From: Pseudomonas khorasanensis | Lineage (GTDB): Bacteria; Pseudomonadota; Gammaproteobacteria; Pseudomonadales; Pseudomonadaceae | Length of the DNA: 64,000 nt | Assembly: GCF_014268505.2 (NCBI RefSeq) | Contig: NZ_JABWQP020000007.1 | Location: forward strand, 124,001-188,000 | Reading direction: 5' to 3' | Shown here: piece after piece, positions 43,054 to 51,884 of the stretch | Numbering within the stretch: position 1 is the first letter of the stretch | Layout: every line of letters begins with the position of its first letter | Made by a program: the position numbers and the translations under genes | The notes under the pieces: generated by a model | The model's database searches: none | What the model was told of the DNA's origin: nothing | Seen by the model: only the letters and a program-made list of their open reading frames with translations

Positions 43054-44424
43054 ATGGCAATGACAAAACCGCGTTCGAAAAAGGCTCTATTCATCGGCCT
43101 GCCGCTGGCCTTGGCGATCAGTGCCGGCGCAGGGTTTCTGGCCTGGGATTACTGGAACAACCCCGGCTATCCGGTGAAGGTGATGAAACAGGCGACCGAG
43201 TTGCAGGATCGTCTGCTGTCGTTCGACAGCCACATCACCGTGCCGCTGAGTTTCGGCAGCCACGACCACGAAGCAGACAAGGATGGCTCGGGCCAGTTCG
43301 ACCTGATCAAAGCCAATCGCGGACGGCTGTCCGGCGCAGCGCTGACGGTGTTCGGCTGGCCGGAAATGTGGAACGGCCCGAACGCCCCGCACCGTCCGAC
43401 CGAGGGTTTTGTCGAAGAGGCACGCAACCAGCAGGAAGTGCGTTACAAGATTATTTCCGGGATCGTCCGCGACTTCCCCAATCAGGCCGGGATCGCCTAT
43501 ACCCCCGATGATTTCCGCCGCCTGCATGGCGAAGGCAAGTTTGCGATTTTCATCAGCATGCTCAACGCCTATCCGCTGGGCAATGACCTGAGCAAGCTCG
43601 ATCTGTGGGCCGGGCGCGGCATGCGCATGTTCGGTTTCAGTTACATCGGCAACAACAGCTGGGCCGACTCGTCGCGGCCGCTGCCGTTTTTCAATGACTC
43701 GCCCGACGCCCTCGACGGACTCTCGGACATCGGCAAACAAGCGGTGCAGCGTCTGAACGATCTGGGCGTGATCATTGATGTTTCACAGATGTCGACCAGA
43801 GCCCTGGAGCAAGTCGCCGGGCTGAGCCGCACGCCGCTGGTCGCCTCGCACTCGGCGCCACGGGCGGCAGTGGATATTCCGCGCAACCTCAGCGACAAAG
43901 AGCTGCAACTGATCAAGAACAGTGGCGGCGTGGTGCAGGTCGTCGCCTTCTCGCAGTACCTGAAACCGCTGACTCAGGGCACGCAGGACAAACTCAATGC
44001 GCTGCGCGCGCGCTTCGATCTGCCGCCGCTGCCTAATCTGGCCATGGCGCTGATGCCCGGCGATCCGATCATCACCGCCTGGTCGGAGCAGAAGCTCGGC
44101 CAGTACGCCAGCGGCCTCTACGCGATCCTCGAAGAAGAACCGAAAGCCACTCTCAAGGACTTCGGCGACGCCATCGATTACACGGTGCGCAAGATCGGTA
44201 TCGATCACGTCGGCATTGCTTCGGATTTCAACGATGGCGGCGGCATCAAGGGCTGGGAAAACGTCGGCGAGATCCGCAACGTCACCGCCGAACTGCTGCA
44301 GCGTGGCTACTCCGAAGCGGACATTGCCAAGCTCTGGGGCGGTAACTTCATGCGTGTCTGGGATCAGGTGCAAAAAGCCGCGAAACCGGCGTTGGCGTCG
44401 CGTCAGGATGTGGCCCGGCCATGA
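43054..44424 (+). CDS. pvdM: Periplasmic dipeptidase-like pyoverdine maturation protein
   Basis: A 456-residue protein of the renal dipeptidase (M19) family. An N-terminal membrane anchor or signal (ALFIGLPLALAISAGAGFLAW) places it in the periplasm. The family body includes FDSHITVPL, VIIDVSQMSTRAL, VASHSAPRA and GIASDFNDGGG with metal-binding His/Asp candidates. It is required for pyoverdine maturation in P. fluorescens relatives, in the step from ferribactin to chromophore. ATGs at 43054 and 43060 are both possible. Its stop overlaps the pvdN start by four bases (ATGA). Confidence 0.9.
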   Translation: MAMTKPRSKKALFIGLPLALAISAGAGFLAWDYWNNPGYPVKVMKQATELQDRLLSFDSHITVPLSFGSHDHEADKDGSGQFDLIKANRGRLSGAALTVFGWPEMWNGPNAPHRPTEGFVEEARNQQEVRYKIISGIVRDFPNQAGIAYTPDDFRRLHGEGKFAIFISMLNAYPLGNDLSKLDLWAGRGMRMFGFSYIGNNSWADSSRPLPFFNDSPDALDGLSDIGKQAVQRLNDLGVIIDVSQMSTRALEQVAGLSRTPLVASHSAPRAAVDIPRNLSDKELQLIKNSGGVVQVVAFSQYLKPLTQGTQDKLNALRARFDLPPLPNLAMALMPGDPIITAWSEQKLGQYASGLYAILEEEPKATLKDFGDAIDYTVRKIGIDHVGIASDFNDGGGIKGWENVGEIRNVTAELLQRGYSEADIAKLWGGNFMRVWDQVQKAAKPALASRQDVARP

Positions 44425-45707
44425 CCGATCGTCGCACTTTTCTCAAACAGGCCGGCCTGCTCGCCGCCGCCCTGCCACTGGGCGCCAGCCTGACTGCGCC
44501 GGCGGCGATCGCTGCGCCGCCCACTTCGTCGCGGGACAAATGGGCGCAGTTGCGTGAGTTGTTCGATCAAGATTCACAGGCGATTCACTTCGCCAATTTT
44601 CTGGTGACCTCGCACCCGAAACCGGTGCGTGACGCTATCGAGCGCCATCGCGCCGCACTGGATCAGAATCCGGGTCTGGCGATGGATTGGGACCTTGGCG
44701 TCAGTGAGCAGCGCGAAGAAAACGTGCGCCGCTGGGCCGGCCAATACCTGCAAGCCAAACCGACTCAGATCGCCCTGACCGGCAGCACCACTGAAGGCCT
44801 GGCGATGGTCTACGGCAGCGTGCAGGTGCGCGCGGATCAGGAAATTCTCACCACGGTTCACGAACATTATTCGACACGTAACATCCTCGATTTTCGCAGC
44901 CACCGCGATGGCACCCGGGTGCGCAAACTCAAACTGTTCGAAACCCCGCAGAGCATTTCTCTGGATCAGGTCCTCGACACCCTCAATCGCAACATCCGTC
45001 CCGAGACGCGTGTGCTGGGCATGACCTGGGTGCACTCGGGCAGCGGCGTGAAGCTGCCGATCAGCGAGATCTCACATCTGGTCGACGAGCACAACCGTCA
45101 GCGCGACGACAAGGATCGACTGATTTACGTGGTTGATGGCGTTCACGGTTTTGGCGTCGATGACCTGAGTTTCCCGCAAATGAACTGCGACTTTTTCATT
45201 GCCGGCACGCACAAATGGATGTTCGGCCCGCGCGGCACCGGCATCGTCTGCAGCCGCACCGAAGAACTGAAATACGTCAGCCCCAGCGTGCCGACGTTCT
45301 CCGAAGCCACGGCGTTCTCCACCATCATGACACCGGGCGGCTACCACGCCTTCGAACATCGCTGGGCGCTGGACGAAGCGTTCAAGTTGCATTTGCAGCT
45401 GGGCAAGGCCGAGGTGCAGACGCGCATCCACCAGCTCAACAGCTACCTCAAGCAACGCTTGCAGGAACACCGCAACATTGAACGGGTCACCCCGCTCGAT
45501 CCGCAATTTTCTGCCGGCTTCACATTTTTCCGCATCAACGGCCAGGACAGCGACGAGGTCGCCGCTTACCTGATGCAGAACCGGGTGATCTGCGACGCGG
45601 TCAGCCGCGACGTCGGGCCGGTGATCCGTACCGCGCCGGGTTTGCTCAACACAGAAGCCGAGGTGGATCGCTTCATGGGCATCCTTGGCAAAAAGCTGCG
45701 CGCCTGA
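44421..45707 (+). CDS. pvdN: Periplasmic PLP-dependent enzyme modifying the pyoverdine Glu side chain
   Basis: A 428-residue class V aminotransferase-fold protein exported by Tat (DRRTFLKQAGLLAAALPLGAS). The PLP-binding lysine is Lys265 in AGTHKWMFGPRGTG; GSTTEGLAMVYG binds phosphate, and VVDGVHGFGVDDL provides the Asp/His stacking the cofactor. In Pseudomonas PvdN converts the chromophore-attached glutamate to the succinamide form. It is translationally coupled to pvdM and followed by pvdO. Confidence 0.92.
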   Translation: MTDRRTFLKQAGLLAAALPLGASLTAPAAIAAPPTSSRDKWAQLRELFDQDSQAIHFANFLVTSHPKPVRDAIERHRAALDQNPGLAMDWDLGVSEQREENVRRWAGQYLQAKPTQIALTGSTTEGLAMVYGSVQVRADQEILTTVHEHYSTRNILDFRSHRDGTRVRKLKLFETPQSISLDQVLDTLNRNIRPETRVLGMTWVHSGSGVKLPISEISHLVDEHNRQRDDKDRLIYVVDGVHGFGVDDLSFPQMNCDFFIAGTHKWMFGPRGTGIVCSRTEELKYVSPSVPTFSEATAFSTIMTPGGYHAFEHRWALDEAFKLHLQLGKAEVQTRIHQLNSYLKQRLQEHRNIERVTPLDPQFSAGFTFFRINGQDSDEVAAYLMQNRVICDAVSRDVGPVIRTAPGLLNTEAEVDRFMGILGKKLRA

Positions 45708-45743
45708 TCCTCGGCTGCCGTTTTCCTTTCAAAGAGACGACTC

Positions 45744-46631
45744 ATGAAAAAGCCTCACGCCTCACTCATGTTCAAAGCCCTGCCCGCACTGGCGTTGACT
45801 GCCCTGTGCACGGCGCTGTTGCCGAGCACCGCGCTGGCGGCGACAGCGCCCGCTGCGGGCAAAGTGTTCAAGGACTGCAAGGATTGCCCGGAAATGGTGG
45901 TCCTGCCGACCGGCAGCTACACCATGGGCACGCCGGACGATGAAGTTGGTCGCCAACCCGACGAGGGCCCGCTGCACACCGTGATCTTCAGCAAACCGTT
46001 CGCCATCAGCCGCTTTCAGGTGCTGGTGGGCGAATGGGACGCGTATGTGCGCGAAACCGGCAACAAGCCCTATGACTTCGACGATCGCCCGGGCCGCCGC
46101 TGCACCGCCGGCAAACCCGAATTCAAACAGACGCCACGCGACCCCGCCGTGTGCATGAACGTTGCCGAAGCTCAGGGCTACATCGACTGGCTGTCGAAAA
46201 AGACCGGCCACGCCTATCGCCTGCAAAGCGAGTCGATACGCGAGTACGCCGCCCGTGGCGGCAGCGCCGGGCCCTTCCCGTTCCCGTTCGACGAGGGCAA
46301 GGATTACCAGATATCCAAACACGCCAACACGTACGGCGCGGCCGATGGCTACAATTTCACCTCGCCGGCCGGCACCTTCCCGGCGAACGCTTTTGGGGTG
46401 TTCGACGCCCATGGCAACGTCTACGAATGGACCGCCGACTGCTATCACCCGGACTATTCAGGCGTGCCCGCCGACGGCCGCCCGTGGACTCAGGAAAACT
46501 GCGAACGCCAGGTCATGCGCGGCAACGATTGGGGCGAGGCGCCGATCTTCTCTCGCTCCGGCAACCGCAACAGCAGCTGGCCGACCAGCAAAGGCGACTG
46601 GCTGGGCTTTCGCGTAGTGCGCGACCTCTGA
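45744..46631 (+). CDS. pvdO: FGE-sulfatase-like pyoverdine chromophore oxidase
   Basis: A 295-residue periplasmic protein with signal peptide (TALCTALLPSTALAA) and a formylglycine-generating-enzyme fold: PEMVVLPTGSYTMGTPDDE, KPFAISRFQVLVGEWDAYV, EAQGYIDWLSKKTGHAYRL, GVFDAHGNVYEWTADC, and GNRNSSWPTSKGDWLGFRVV at the end. PvdO completes chromophore oxidation from dihydropyoverdine. It lies 36 bases after pvdN in the pvdMNO operon. A terminator-like hairpin follows at 46643. Confidence 0.92.
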   Translation: MKKPHASLMFKALPALALTALCTALLPSTALAATAPAAGKVFKDCKDCPEMVVLPTGSYTMGTPDDEVGRQPDEGPLHTVIFSKPFAISRFQVLVGEWDAYVRETGNKPYDFDDRPGRRCTAGKPEFKQTPRDPAVCMNVAEAQGYIDWLSKKTGHAYRLQSESIREYAARGGSAGPFPFPFDEGKDYQISKHANTYGAADGYNFTSPAGTFPANAFGVFDAHGNVYEWTADCYHPDYSGVPADGRPWTQENCERQVMRGNDWGEAPIFSRSGNRNSSWPTSKGDWLGFRVVRDL

Positions 46632-46642
46632 TCCTGCCCGCC

Positions 46643-46670
46643 ACGACCGCAGCCCCGCCTGCGGTCGTTT
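46643..46670 (+). terminator. Hairpin after pvdO
   Basis: A perfect 9-bp stem (ACGACCGCA 46643-46651 with 46660-46668), 8-base loop and only three T, starting 12 bases after the pvdO stop. The last bases overlap the pvdE iron-starvation box. Confidence 0.6.
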
Positions 46671-46693
46671 AAAGAAAGTCCGCGACCATTCGT
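46670..46693 (+). promoter_or_regulatory. Variant PvdS iron-starvation box of pvdE
   Basis: TAAAG (46670-46674), exactly 16 bases, then CGT (46691-46693), 47 bases before the pvdE start. The fifth base is G rather than the usual T. Confidence 0.6.
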
Positions 46694-46739
46694 TTTCCTT
46701 TAGTACGGCACTCCCTCCGCATCGAAGCAGGAATCCTCC

Positions 46740-48389
46740 ATGACCAAGCCTACGCGTGGGGCGATCAACGAATTGTTCGCCCTGCTCAAGCCCTTCCGCC
46801 TGATCGTCTCGGCGTCCATCGTGCTCGGCATGCTCGGCGGCCTGAGCGTCACCGTGCTGCTGGCGACCATCAACAACGCGTTGCATTCCGATGACGGGCT
46901 GACCCGCACCGTGGTGATGATTTTCGCCGGCCTCTGTGCATTGGCCCTGCTGACCACAATCCTCTCCGACATCGGCACCAATTACGTCGGCCAGCACATC
47001 ATCGCCAAACTGCGCAAAGAGCTGGGCGAGAAAGTGCTGTCGGCGCCGATCGACCAGATCGAACGCTATCGCAGCCATCGCCTGATTCCGGTGCTGACCC
47101 ACGACGTCGACACCATCAGCGACTTCGCCTTCGCCTTCGCGCCACTGGCGATTTCCATGACCGTGACCCTCGGCTGCCTCGGTTATCTGGCGATGCTGTC
47201 GTGGCCGATGTTTCTGATGATGCTGGTCGCCATCGCCATCGGCACCACCATCCAGGCCATCGCCCGGGCCAAGGGCATGCGCGGTTTCCATGCCGCGCGC
47301 GACGCCGAGGACGAGCTGCAAAAGCACTACAACGCGATTGCCGAAGGCGCCAAGGAACTGCGCATCCACCGCCCGCGCCGCCAGCGCATGTTCGTCGCCG
47401 GAATTCAGAAAACCGCCGAAAAAATCTGCGACACCCAGATCAAATCGATCAACACCTTCGTCATCGCCAAGTCGTTTGGCTCGATGTTGTTTTTCGTGGT
47501 CATCGGCATGGCCCTGGCCCTGCAATCGCTGTGGCCGAGCGCTGACAAAGCGGTGATGAGCGGGTTCGTCCTGGTGCTGCTGTACATGAAGGGGCCGCTG
47601 GAACACCTGATCAGCACCCTGCCGATCATCAGCCGCGCGCAAATTGCGTTTCGCCGCATCGCCGAACTCAGCGAACAGTTCTCCTCACCGGAACCGCACC
47701 TGCTGCTGCAGGATCAGGGTAGCAAGCCTGCTGCCGTCAATAGCCTGGAACTGCGCAATGTGCGCTACGCCTTCCCGGCCGTGGAAGGCAGCGAACCGTT
47801 TCGCCTGGGTCCGGTGAACCTGCGCATCGAACAGGGTGACATCGTGTTCATCGTCGGTGAAAACGGTTGCGGCAAAACCACGCTGATCAAACTGCTGCTG
47901 GGGCTGTACGCACCGACCGAAGGCGAAATCCGTGTCAATGACAAGCCGATCACCGCCGTCAACCGCGACGATTACCGGCAGAACTTCACCACAATCTTCG
48001 CCGATTACTACCTGTTCGATGACCTGATTCAGGGCGATCGCCAAGTGCCGCAGGACGCTACCCGCTACCTCGAACGCCTGGAGATTGCGCACAAGGTCAG
48101 CGTACGCGACGGCGCGTTCAGCACCACTGACCTGTCCACCGGTCAGCGCAAACGCCTGGCGCTGGTCAATGCTTGGCTCGAAGAACGGCCGGTGCTGGTG
48201 TTCGATGAATGGGCCGCCGATCAGGACCCGACATTCCGGCGGATTTTCTACACCGAGCTATTGCCCGACCTCAAGCGCCTGGGCAAAACCATCATTGTGA
48301 TTTCCCATGACGACCGTTATTTCGACGTCGCCGATCAACTCGTGCGCATGGAGGCCGGCAAGGTCAAAAGCGAACTGCAAACCGCTTGA
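46740..48389 (+). CDS. pvdE: Pyoverdine precursor ABC exporter (cyclic-peptide exporter family)
   Basis: A 549-residue inner-membrane half-transporter: six membrane helices in the first 300 residues, then an ATPase with Walker A IVGENGCGKTTLIKLLLG, signature LSTGQRKRLALVNAW and Walker B VLVFDEWAADQDP (LSTGQ and the WAADQ D-loop are typical of the PvdE/SyrD group). It moves acylated ferribactin to the periplasm, where PvdP, PvdM, PvdN and PvdO act. ATG at 46740 with AGGAATCC upstream. In P. aeruginosa pvdF sits immediately before it; here it does not. Confidence 0.94.
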   Translation: MTKPTRGAINELFALLKPFRLIVSASIVLGMLGGLSVTVLLATINNALHSDDGLTRTVVMIFAGLCALALLTTILSDIGTNYVGQHIIAKLRKELGEKVLSAPIDQIERYRSHRLIPVLTHDVDTISDFAFAFAPLAISMTVTLGCLGYLAMLSWPMFLMMLVAIAIGTTIQAIARAKGMRGFHAARDAEDELQKHYNAIAEGAKELRIHRPRRQRMFVAGIQKTAEKICDTQIKSINTFVIAKSFGSMLFFVVIGMALALQSLWPSADKAVMSGFVLVLLYMKGPLEHLISTLPIISRAQIAFRRIAELSEQFSSPEPHLLLQDQGSKPAAVNSLELRNVRYAFPAVEGSEPFRLGPVNLRIEQGDIVFIVGENGCGKTTLIKLLLGLYAPTEGEIRVNDKPITAVNRDDYRQNFTTIFADYYLFDDLIQGDRQVPQDATRYLERLEIAHKVSVRDGAFSTTDLSTGQRKRLALVNAWLEERPVLVFDEWAADQDPTFRRIFYTELLPDLKRLGKTIIVISHDDRYFDVADQLVRMEAGKVKSELQTA

Positions 48390-48394
48390 TTGAA

Positions 48395-48444
48395 GAAGCC
48401 GCGAACAGGCCGGGAAAAAAACTTTTCCGGTTTGCCGCGGCTTC
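48395..48444 (+). terminator. Long GC-rich hairpin after pvdE
   Basis: Outer arms GAAGCCGCG and CGCGGCTTC enclose an inner CCGGGAAAA/TTTTCCGG stem. It starts six bases after the pvdE stop; the U-tract that follows is poor. It separates pvdE from fpvA. Confidence 0.55.
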
Positions 48445-48504
48445 CTCGTCTTAATGAGATGAATAAGAACCATTAACAACTATACCTGCCAAGGTCTTAA
48501 CCTC

Positions 48505-50988
48505 ATGTCCGCATCCCGTTTCATGCTTCGCCCTCTGACTCGAGCCCTGCTGATGCACGGCGCGACACGCACTCGCCTGGCCGGTAGCGGCCTGGGTCTG
48601 GCAATGGCCCTCACGGCAGCGCCGTATGTTCAGGCTCAGGAATGGACCTTGAACATCCCATCCCAACCGCTGGCCCAGGCCCTGCAGACCCTCGGTCAAC
48701 AGACCAGCCTGCAAATCGTCTATAGCCCGGAAAGCCTGCAAGGCCTGCGCTCCAGCGCGCTCAATGGGCGTTATCAGGACGACGAGTCGCTCAAGGCGAT
48801 GCTGAGCGGCACCGGCATCCGTTATCAGCGTGACGGCAACACCGTCACCGTGCTCGGCCCCGTCACCGACGGCAGTGCAATGGAACTGGCCCCGACCAAC
48901 GTCAACGCCAACCGCCTCAGCGCCACCACCGAAGGCAGCAACTCCTACACCACCGGCGGCGTGACCATCGGCAAGGGCGTGCACTCGCTCAAGGAAACGC
49001 CGCAGTCGGTCACGGTCATGACCCGCAAGATGCTCGATGATCAGAACCTCAACACCATCGAACAGGTGATGGAGAAGACCCCGGGCATCACCGTTTACGA
49101 CTCGCCAATGGGCGGCAAGTACTTCTATTCGCGCGGTTTCCGCATGACCGGCCAGTACCAATACGACGGCGTGCCGCTGGACATCGGCAGCAGCTACGTG
49201 CAGGCAGACAGTTTCAACAGCGACATGGCCATCTACGACCGCGTGGAAATACTCCGCGGCGCCGCCGGCATGATGAAAGGCGCGGGCGGCACCGCGGGTG
49301 GCGTCAACTTCGTTCGCAAGCGCGGCCAGGACACCCCGCACACGCAGCTGTCGCTGTCAGCCGGAACCTGGGACAACTATCGCGGCCAGGTCGACACGGG
49401 TGGCCCGCTGAACGACGCCGGCACTGTGCGTGGCCGCGCCGTGGTCACCCAGCAGACCCGTCAGTATTTCTACGATGTGGCTGAACGCCGCGACCAGATC
49501 TACTACGGTGCGCTGGACTTCGACCTCAGCGCCGACACCACCCTCGGTCTGGGCATGGCCTATGAAGACGTCGACGCCACTCCGTGCTGGGGTGGCCTGC
49601 CCCGCTACGCCGACGGCTCCGACCTGCATCTGAAGCGTTCCACCTGCCTGAACACCGCATGGAACAACCAGCGCAGCAAACGCGCCACCTACTTCGCCGA
49701 CGTCAAACACCAGTTCAATGACGACTGGTCGCTGAAAGTTGCCGGTGTCTACTCGCGCAACACTCAGGACATGGAATACGCCTTCCCGAGCGGTGCGGTA
49801 CCCCTGGGCGCCACGGCCACCAACACGCTGATGCTGGGCAGTACTTATGACTACGATCAGCGTGACTACGGTTTCGATGCCTATGTCGATGGCAAATTCG
49901 ACGCTTTCGGCCAACAGCACGAACTGATCGTCGGCGCCAACGCCAGCCGTTCGCACAAAGATGACTTCTACGCGGTGGCTGCGTTGCCACAGCGGCAGAA
50001 CATCTTCAATCCGAACCACCACATTCCACAGCCGGATGAAAGCTACTACCTGGCCAACGCCTCCCGTGGCGGTCCGGTGGATATGCACATCAAGCAATAC
50101 GGCGCTTACTCGATCGCCCGCCTGAAACTCGCCGATCCGATGACGCTGGTGCTCGGCAGCCGTGTGAGCTGGTACAAATCCGACACCGACTCGGTGCAGT
50201 ACTTCCGTGGCGAAGGCACCGAGGTCAACACCAAATCCACCGAAACCGGCCAGGTCACACCGTTCGCCGGCCTGCTGTACGACCTCAACGACAACCTGAC
50301 CGCCTATGCCAGCTACACCGACATCTTCACCCCGCAAGGCTCGTACAAAACCATCGACGGCAGCACGCTCAAGCCGCTGATTGGCCAGAGCTACGAGTTG
50401 GGGATCAAGGGTGAGTGGTTCGACGGTCGCCTCAACAGCTCCTTCAACCTGTTCCGCACCATCCAGAAAGATGCGGCCCAGGATGACCCGCGTTGCGAGG
50501 ACAGTTCCTGCTCGATCAACTCCGGCAAGGTTCGCGCCCAGGGTTTCGAAGCTGAAGTCAGCGGTGAAGTGATCGATCGCCTGCAATTGCTGGCCGGCTA
50601 CACCTACACCCAGACCAAAGTGCTGGAAGATGCCGACGCGACTCAGGATGGCGTGGTCTACAATTCGTACGTACCGCGTCACCTGTTGCGCGTCTGGGGT
50701 GATTACAGCCTGAGCGGCCCACTGGACCGTGTGACGATTGGTGCGGGTGTCAATGCGCAGACCGGCAACTACCGGACTTCACCTTTGGGTGGGGACAACA
50801 TCAATGGTGCCGGTTTTGCGGTCTGGAACGGTCGCGTTGGCTACCGTATCGATGACACCTGGTCGGTGGCGCTTAACGGGAACAACCTATTTGACAAGCG
50901 TTATTACTCGACCATCGGTACCGAAGGGTTCGGTAACTTCTACGGTGATCCGCGTAATTTTGTGATGTCGGTGAAGGCTGATTTCTGA
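48505..50988 (+). CDS. fpvA: TonB-dependent ferripyoverdine receptor with signalling domain
   Basis: An 827-residue outer-membrane receptor. After a long signal sequence (cleaved around APYVQA) come an STN signalling domain (about 48-120, WTLNIPSQPLAQALQTLGQQ), a TonB-box region, the plug (LKETPQSVTVMTRKMLDDQN, IEQVMEKTPGITVYDS, RVEILRGAAGMMKGAGGTAGGVNFVRKR) and a 22-strand barrel ending in aromatic KADF. It takes up ferripyoverdine and signals through the STN domain to an FpvR-type antisigma factor. No TAAAT-N16-CGT box precedes it, so FpvI is the likelier sigma; an AATGAGATGAATAAGAACCA stretch upstream faintly resembles a Fur box. Confidence 0.92.
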   Translation: MSASRFMLRPLTRALLMHGATRTRLAGSGLGLAMALTAAPYVQAQEWTLNIPSQPLAQALQTLGQQTSLQIVYSPESLQGLRSSALNGRYQDDESLKAMLSGTGIRYQRDGNTVTVLGPVTDGSAMELAPTNVNANRLSATTEGSNSYTTGGVTIGKGVHSLKETPQSVTVMTRKMLDDQNLNTIEQVMEKTPGITVYDSPMGGKYFYSRGFRMTGQYQYDGVPLDIGSSYVQADSFNSDMAIYDRVEILRGAAGMMKGAGGTAGGVNFVRKRGQDTPHTQLSLSAGTWDNYRGQVDTGGPLNDAGTVRGRAVVTQQTRQYFYDVAERRDQIYYGALDFDLSADTTLGLGMAYEDVDATPCWGGLPRYADGSDLHLKRSTCLNTAWNNQRSKRATYFADVKHQFNDDWSLKVAGVYSRNTQDMEYAFPSGAVPLGATATNTLMLGSTYDYDQRDYGFDAYVDGKFDAFGQQHELIVGANASRSHKDDFYAVAALPQRQNIFNPNHHIPQPDESYYLANASRGGPVDMHIKQYGAYSIARLKLADPMTLVLGSRVSWYKSDTDSVQYFRGEGTEVNTKSTETGQVTPFAGLLYDLNDNLTAYASYTDIFTPQGSYKTIDGSTLKPLIGQSYELGIKGEWFDGRLNSSFNLFRTIQKDAAQDDPRCEDSSCSINSGKVRAQGFEAEVSGEVIDRLQLLAGYTYTQTKVLEDADATQDGVVYNSYVPRHLLRVWGDYSLSGPLDRVTIGAGVNAQTGNYRTSPLGGDNINGAGFAVWNGRVGYRIDDTWSVALNGNNLFDKRYYSTIGTEGFGNFYGDPRNFVMSVKADF

Positions 50989-51007
50989 TGGTTTGATGTT
51001 GTTTGGA

Positions 51008-51033
51008 AGCCCCGCTTTGGCGGGGCTTTTTTG
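51008..51033 (+). terminator. Rho-independent terminator after fpvA
   Basis: A perfect 8-bp stem (AGCCCCGC with GCGGGGCT), TTTG loop and six T, 19 bases after the fpvA stop. Confidence 0.92.
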
Positions 51034-51105
51034 TTTTTGGGATTGGGATTGGGGGCATATCCGTTGCTGCGGGTGCTGCCGCTGGCGGTTTCGCTCTTAC
51101 AGCGA

Positions 51106-51300
51106 CTCACTTTTTCAAACACCAAAAAGTAAGCAAAAGGCTTTGCCCCGGCGTACGGCCCGCTCGCTGGGGCTCGGGGTTCCTTCGTTACGGAATCGAT
51201 CCGGGCGCAGCGGCTCCGGTTGGCTTCGCTGCACCTACACTCGCTGTGTACGACTGCGTCGTACGGTCGCTGCGCTCCCACACCCGGATCGATCCCGTAA
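51106..51300 (+). repeat. Inverted repeat, left arm
   Basis: Begins with the ACTTTTTCAAACACCAAAAA stretch and carries the core 51195-51281. The core is identical, in reverse, to 51658-51744. Flanks diverge. Confidence 0.85.
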
Positions 51301-51649
51301 CGAAGCCTGCCGAAGGGGCAAAAGATCAGAAGCAAAAGCAAAAGCCAGATCAAAAGATCGCAGCCTTCGGCAGCTCCTACCGTTGGATCGCGGGTATGTG
51401 ATGGAAATCGGTTGACCTGCAGGGCGCCATCGCGAGCAGGCTCACTCCTACAATTGGATTGGGTGCTGGCAGAGAGAAATCAGTCGGCTGTCGGGCCGCC
51501 TTCGCGAGCAGGTTCGCTCCAACAAAAGCAAAAGCAACGCAGCGTAGCTGCCCGCGGCGAAGCCGCCCCACTCCACAATGAGCGCAAGCTCGAGTACCGC
51601 TCTTGATCTTGATCCACGGGCGACGTCGGAAGGCTGAGTGGAGGGGTTG

Positions 51650-51842
51650 ATCAGGGCGTGGGAGCGCAGCGACCGTACGACGCAGTCGTACACAGCGAGT
51701 GTAGGTGCAGCGAAGCCAACCGGAGCCGCTGCGCCCGGATCGATCCCGGAGCGAAGGAACCCGAGCCTGCGAGGGCCGAACGCAGGAGCAAGCCTTTTTG
51801 GTTACTTTTTCGGCGTCTGGAAAAAGTGACCCGCCGTAAGGG
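51650..51842 (-). repeat. Inverted repeat, right arm
   Basis: The reverse-complementary copy of the left arm, with an identical 87-bp core (51658-51744) and a diverged outer part containing GGTTACTTTTTCGGCGTCTG. Confidence 0.85.
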
Positions 51843-51884
51843 CGGAACCGTAATCAGCAACCCCCGCAGCAACGGATATGCACG

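Larger units (their letters stand above)
50989..51884. other. 896-bp intergenic region rich in repeats
   Basis: It contains the fpvA terminator, the two arms of a long inverted repeat (51195-51281 and 51658-51744 are the identical cores), and two single REP units (about 51429 and 51503). Short open frames occur only because the repeat is GC-rich; none looks like a gene. Both flanking genes converge on it. Confidence 0.7.

Noticed and set aside
48421..48504. PvdS box for fpvA
   Set aside because: No TAAAT/TAAAG followed by CGT at 16 or 17 bases was found in the pvdE-fpvA gap.
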